Positions 61,844 to 64,000 of a DNA stretch of 64,000 nt are shown one piece after another (within the stretch, counting starts at the first letter, position 1; each line of letters starts with the position of its first letter). The translations under genes were made by a program, and so were the position numbers. Below the pieces are notes generated by a model. It saw only the letters and a list, made by a program, of their open reading frames with translations, was not told the origin of the DNA and did no database searches. The DNA comes from Paraburkholderia silvatlantica (GTDB taxonomy: Bacteria > Pseudomonadota > Gammaproteobacteria > Burkholderiales > Burkholderiaceae), in contig NZ_QEOL01000005.1 of NCBI RefSeq assembly GCF_003096715.1, positions 124,001 to 188,000 on the forward strand. The letters run 5' to 3'.

Positions 61844-62185
61844 ATGAGCGCATTGCCACGCTGTCCGAAATGTAATTCCGAGTTCACCTACGAGGATGGG
61901 GACGTCTACGTCTGCCCGGAGTGTGCGCATGAATGGTCGAGGCAAGCCGCCGCGCCGGCAGAAGCCGCAGGCAAGGTGTATCGCGATTCGGCCGGCAATG
62001 TCCTTCAGGACGGGGATACCGTCACGGTCATCAAGGACTTGAAACTCAAGGGTTCGGGCGGGGTGATCAAGATGGGCACCAAAGTGAAGAATATCCGTCT
62101 GGTGGACAGCGACCACGATATCGACTGCAAGATAGATGGCTTCGGCGCCATGAGCCTCAAATCGGAATTCGTCAGGAAGGCGTGA
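61844..62185 (+). CDS. yjdM: YjdM/PhnA-type zinc-ribbon protein
   Basis: 113 aa, full length. Zinc ribbon Cys7/Cys10 and Cys24/Cys27 (CPKC, CPEC), then the SH3-like PhnA domain ([40 protein letters not shown]). Despite the historical phnA name, the E. coli protein is not part of the phosphonate lyase operon; function unclear. Confidence 0.93.
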   Translation: MSALPRCPKCNSEFTYEDGDVYVCPECAHEWSRQAAAPAEAAGKVYRDSAGNVLQDGDTVTVIKDLKLKGSGGVIKMGTKVKNIRLVDSDHDIDCKIDGFGAMSLKSEFVRKA

Positions 62186-62223
62186 TGAGGGGCGTCGCGC
62201 ATCCGTTGCGACGAACCAAAAAA

Positions 62224-62252
62224 AGCGGGGCATCCCAAGGGATGCCCCGTCC
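62224..62252 (-). terminator. Intrinsic terminator of the second porin gene
   Basis: 10-bp stem GGGGCATCCC / GGGATGCCCC; on the minus strand it is followed by GCTTTTTTT. It lies about 140 bp beyond the porin stop, with short tandem repeats in between. Confidence 0.75.
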
Positions 62253-62340
62253 GGTAAGGCGCGCCGTGCAGCGTGGGCTGCCGCGCGCCGAGCAGAGCCG
62301 GCGCGATGAGCCGCCGGCTGCCGCTGTTGCGTGATGTTGC

Positions 62341-62388
62341 TGCGTAATGCGGTTGCTGCGTAATGCGGTTATTGCGTAATGCGGCCGC
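62341..62388. repeat. 16-bp tandem repeat directly after the porin stop
   Basis: Three units of TGCGTAATGCGG plus four variable bases (62341, 62357, 62373), with a partial unit before them. They lie in the 3' UTR of the minus-strand porin mRNA. Confidence 0.9.
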
Positions 62389-63564
62389 TTAGAACTTGTG
62401 GCGGATACCGACGCGAACCGCGACTTGATCCTGCGAACCCGTGCCCGACGGCTGGAAAATGTTCGAGCCCGAATCGCCGATCTGCGCCTGAACCTTCTGG
62501 CCGTTCGCGAGCGTGCCCGATGCATCCTGGTACGACACGAGGCCGTACACGTCGGTGCGCTTGCTCAGTGCATAGTCAAGCGATGCGTTGACCTGGTTCC
62601 AGTGAGCCGTCTGGCTGCCCGAGGTGCGCGAGTACGTGTAGCCGAGCGCAGCCGAGAGAGCCGGCGTGAAGGCGTACTTGCCGCCTGCTTCGTACGCGTT
62701 GTAGAGCGTCGACGAACCGGCGATCGGCGAGAGCAGCGTGTTGGTCCACAGGGCCCACAGCGTTGCCGGGCCGACGATGTAGCGGCCACCCACGCCGAAC
62801 GAGCGCAGGTCGCGCAGCGTGCCCTGCGGCACGTTGGCGATCGTGGTCGAGGTCGACGGCGTGGTCTGGCCCGGATACGTCTGGTTGAAGTAGGCCGCGC
62901 CGAGGCTGAACGGACCGTATGCGTAGTTCGCGCCGAAGCTGTACGCGCGGGACGAGCCGGCGATCGGGCTGGCCGCCGGGCCCGTTGCCGGTGCGCCGGC
63001 GAACGAGGTCGAGTTCGAGAAGCCGTACAACGCGCCGAACGTGAAGCCCGAGAAGTTCACGCTCTGGAACTTGACCGAGTTGTTGATGCGGCTCGACGTC
63101 AACTGGTCGATGTCGTTGAAGTGGTATGCCCAGTTACCCGAGACCGTGTTGCCACCAGTCGAGTACTGCGAGCCGAGAATGTCCGTGTTGAGCGAGTATT
63201 GACGGCCGAACGTCAGCGAACCGATGTTCGATTGCGTCAGACCGACGAATGCTTGACGGCCGAACATCGCACCGCCCTGGCCTGCCGTGCCGTTACCGCT
63301 GTTGAAGCCGTTTTCGAGCACGAAGATCGCCTTCAGGCCGCCGCCCAGGTCTTCCGTGCCGCGCAGGCCCCAACGGCTGCCTTGCGCCACGCCGTCGCCA
63401 TACGAGAACTGATGCGAGCTGCCAGGCGTCCCGTTCGAGTTCTTCACGTTGCTGATGTAGTTCACACCGGCGTCGATAATGCCGTACAGCGTCACGCTGC
63501 TTTGTGCGTGGGCAACGCCTGCGATCGAGGCAAGAATAGCGGTGGTCAGAATTTTCTTTTTCAA
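62389..63564 (-). CDS. Gram-negative porin (Burkholderia OmpC-like trimeric)
   Basis: 391 aa. Signal peptide MKKKILTTAILASIAGVAHA, mature start QSSVTLYGIIDAGVNYIS and C-terminus VAVRVGIRHKF. GSRWGLRGTEDLGGGLKAIF, FGRQAFVGLTQSNIGSLTFG and SKRTDVYGLVSYQDASGTLA are family blocks. A paralogue of the porin at 26925, clearly diverged. Forms general diffusion pores in the outer membrane. Confidence 0.96.
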   Translation of the reverse strand: MKKKILTTAILASIAGVAHAQSSVTLYGIIDAGVNYISNVKNSNGTPGSSHQFSYGDGVAQGSRWGLRGTEDLGGGLKAIFVLENGFNSGNGTAGQGGAMFGRQAFVGLTQSNIGSLTFGRQYSLNTDILGSQYSTGGNTVSGNWAYHFNDIDQLTSSRINNSVKFQSVNFSGFTFGALYGFSNSTSFAGAPATGPAASPIAGSSRAYSFGANYAYGPFSLGAAYFNQTYPGQTTPSTSTTIANVPQGTLRDLRSFGVGGRYIVGPATLWALWTNTLLSPIAGSSTLYNAYEAGGKYAFTPALSAALGYTYSRTSGSQTAHWNQVNASLDYALSKRTDVYGLVSYQDASGTLANGQKVQAQIGDSGSNIFQPSGTGSQDQVAVRVGIRHKF

Positions 63565-64000
63565 CTGTTTCTCCGGGTAAAGGGAAGATGACTACCCCGG
63601 CCTCTTATGGGCCGGTCTATGCGACGGGCTGCAATTTAAGGGGCGATAACGAAAGGAATGTGACAGTAAGACTTTGTAGGGAAAATGTCGCCAATCTGTT
63701 GTGTGAATGCGACACACGGATTGCAGCTGGGGTGAACGGCGCCCGAAGCTCGCTGTTACTGGCTTTGCGGGCGATTTCCCTGTCAAGTTGGAGGGCTGGA
63801 CTGCGGCAATTGGCCTTATAAAATTTTTTCCTAAGCTTTCTTTTATTCGCCGGTTAATGGATCTTTTGAATCTGACTTCAAGCTGAGCTTGATTTATCTC
63901 AAGGACGCATTAACGGCCGATCAATGCGCGCTTTACATGGTGGATTCCCGTCGATTCATGAGAGTGAAAAATTAGTTAAGCGAATTAATTTGAATGGCGG
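63565..64000. other. Upstream region of the second porin, right edge
   Basis: 436 bp. CGGAGAAACAG before the porin start is its ribosome-binding site. The part beyond 63815 is markedly AT-rich (a run of T and A around 63820-63850) and fits a strong, regulated porin promoter region. No gene was recognised up to the edge. Confidence 0.45.

Overview
The window is high-GC DNA (except one AT-richer island) with the gene content and protein style of Burkholderiaceae, most likely Paraburkholderia, Caballeronia or Burkholderia. Pointers to this are two Burkholderia-type trimeric porins, the DUF2242, DUF2783, DUF2917, DUF2968 and DUF4148 families, an lpiA-acvB pair, many LysR/GntR/IclR regulators and a PAAR effector cassette. 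No rRNA, tRNA, insertion sequence, integrase or CRISPR array was seen. It looks like an ordinary chromosome with several accessory insertions.

Layout. 0.1-4.2 kb: an IclR regulator divergent from a metallo-beta-lactamase-fold protein, a flavin monooxygenase and a DUF2783 protein. 4.5-7.2 kb: a compact three-gene operon joining a cyclic-nucleotide-binding protein with a FliG-like C-terminus to a MotA-type and a MotB-type stator protein, preceded by a sigma-54-like promoter. This is the strongest candidate for an undescribed system. 7.3-17.1 kb: Lrp regulator, LysE exporter with a terminator in its leader, DUF2242 lipoprotein, permease and nitrilase with a LuxR regulator, rubredoxin, FUSC protein, and an aminotransferase-GntR operon with two palindromic operator candidates. 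17.2-22.2 kb: DoxX, pirin and LysR, ahpC and ahpF. 22.3-28.1 kb: acvB and mprF/lpiA (lysyl-phosphatidylglycerol metabolism), then a porin.

28.2-36.6 kb: a DUF2917 gene behind a possible leader-peptide attenuator, followed by an oxalate/formate region: small membrane protein, GntR, formyl-CoA transferase, FAH-fold protein, unknown membrane protein, LysR and an OxlT-like antiporter. Oxalyl-CoA decarboxylase is not in the window. The GntR and formyl-CoA transferase promoters share an identical 15-bp motif, which ties that regulator to the pathway. 36.6-41.4 kb: LysR, ketopantoate-reductase-like enzyme, LysE and DUF2252. 41.5-44.1 kb: an AT-richer PAAR / cell-wall hydrolase / exported partner cassette, probably a type VI secretion effector-immunity unit.

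44.6-64 kb is mostly housekeeping: amino-acid binding protein, SDR, sirtuin group, 6-phosphogluconate dehydrogenase, IlvD/Edd dehydratase, NlpD-like lipoprotein, threonine aldolase, MFS pump, glycogen phosphorylase, YjdM and a second porin. All functions are read from sequence motifs by eye. Domain alignments, especially the FliG-like one, were made by hand.
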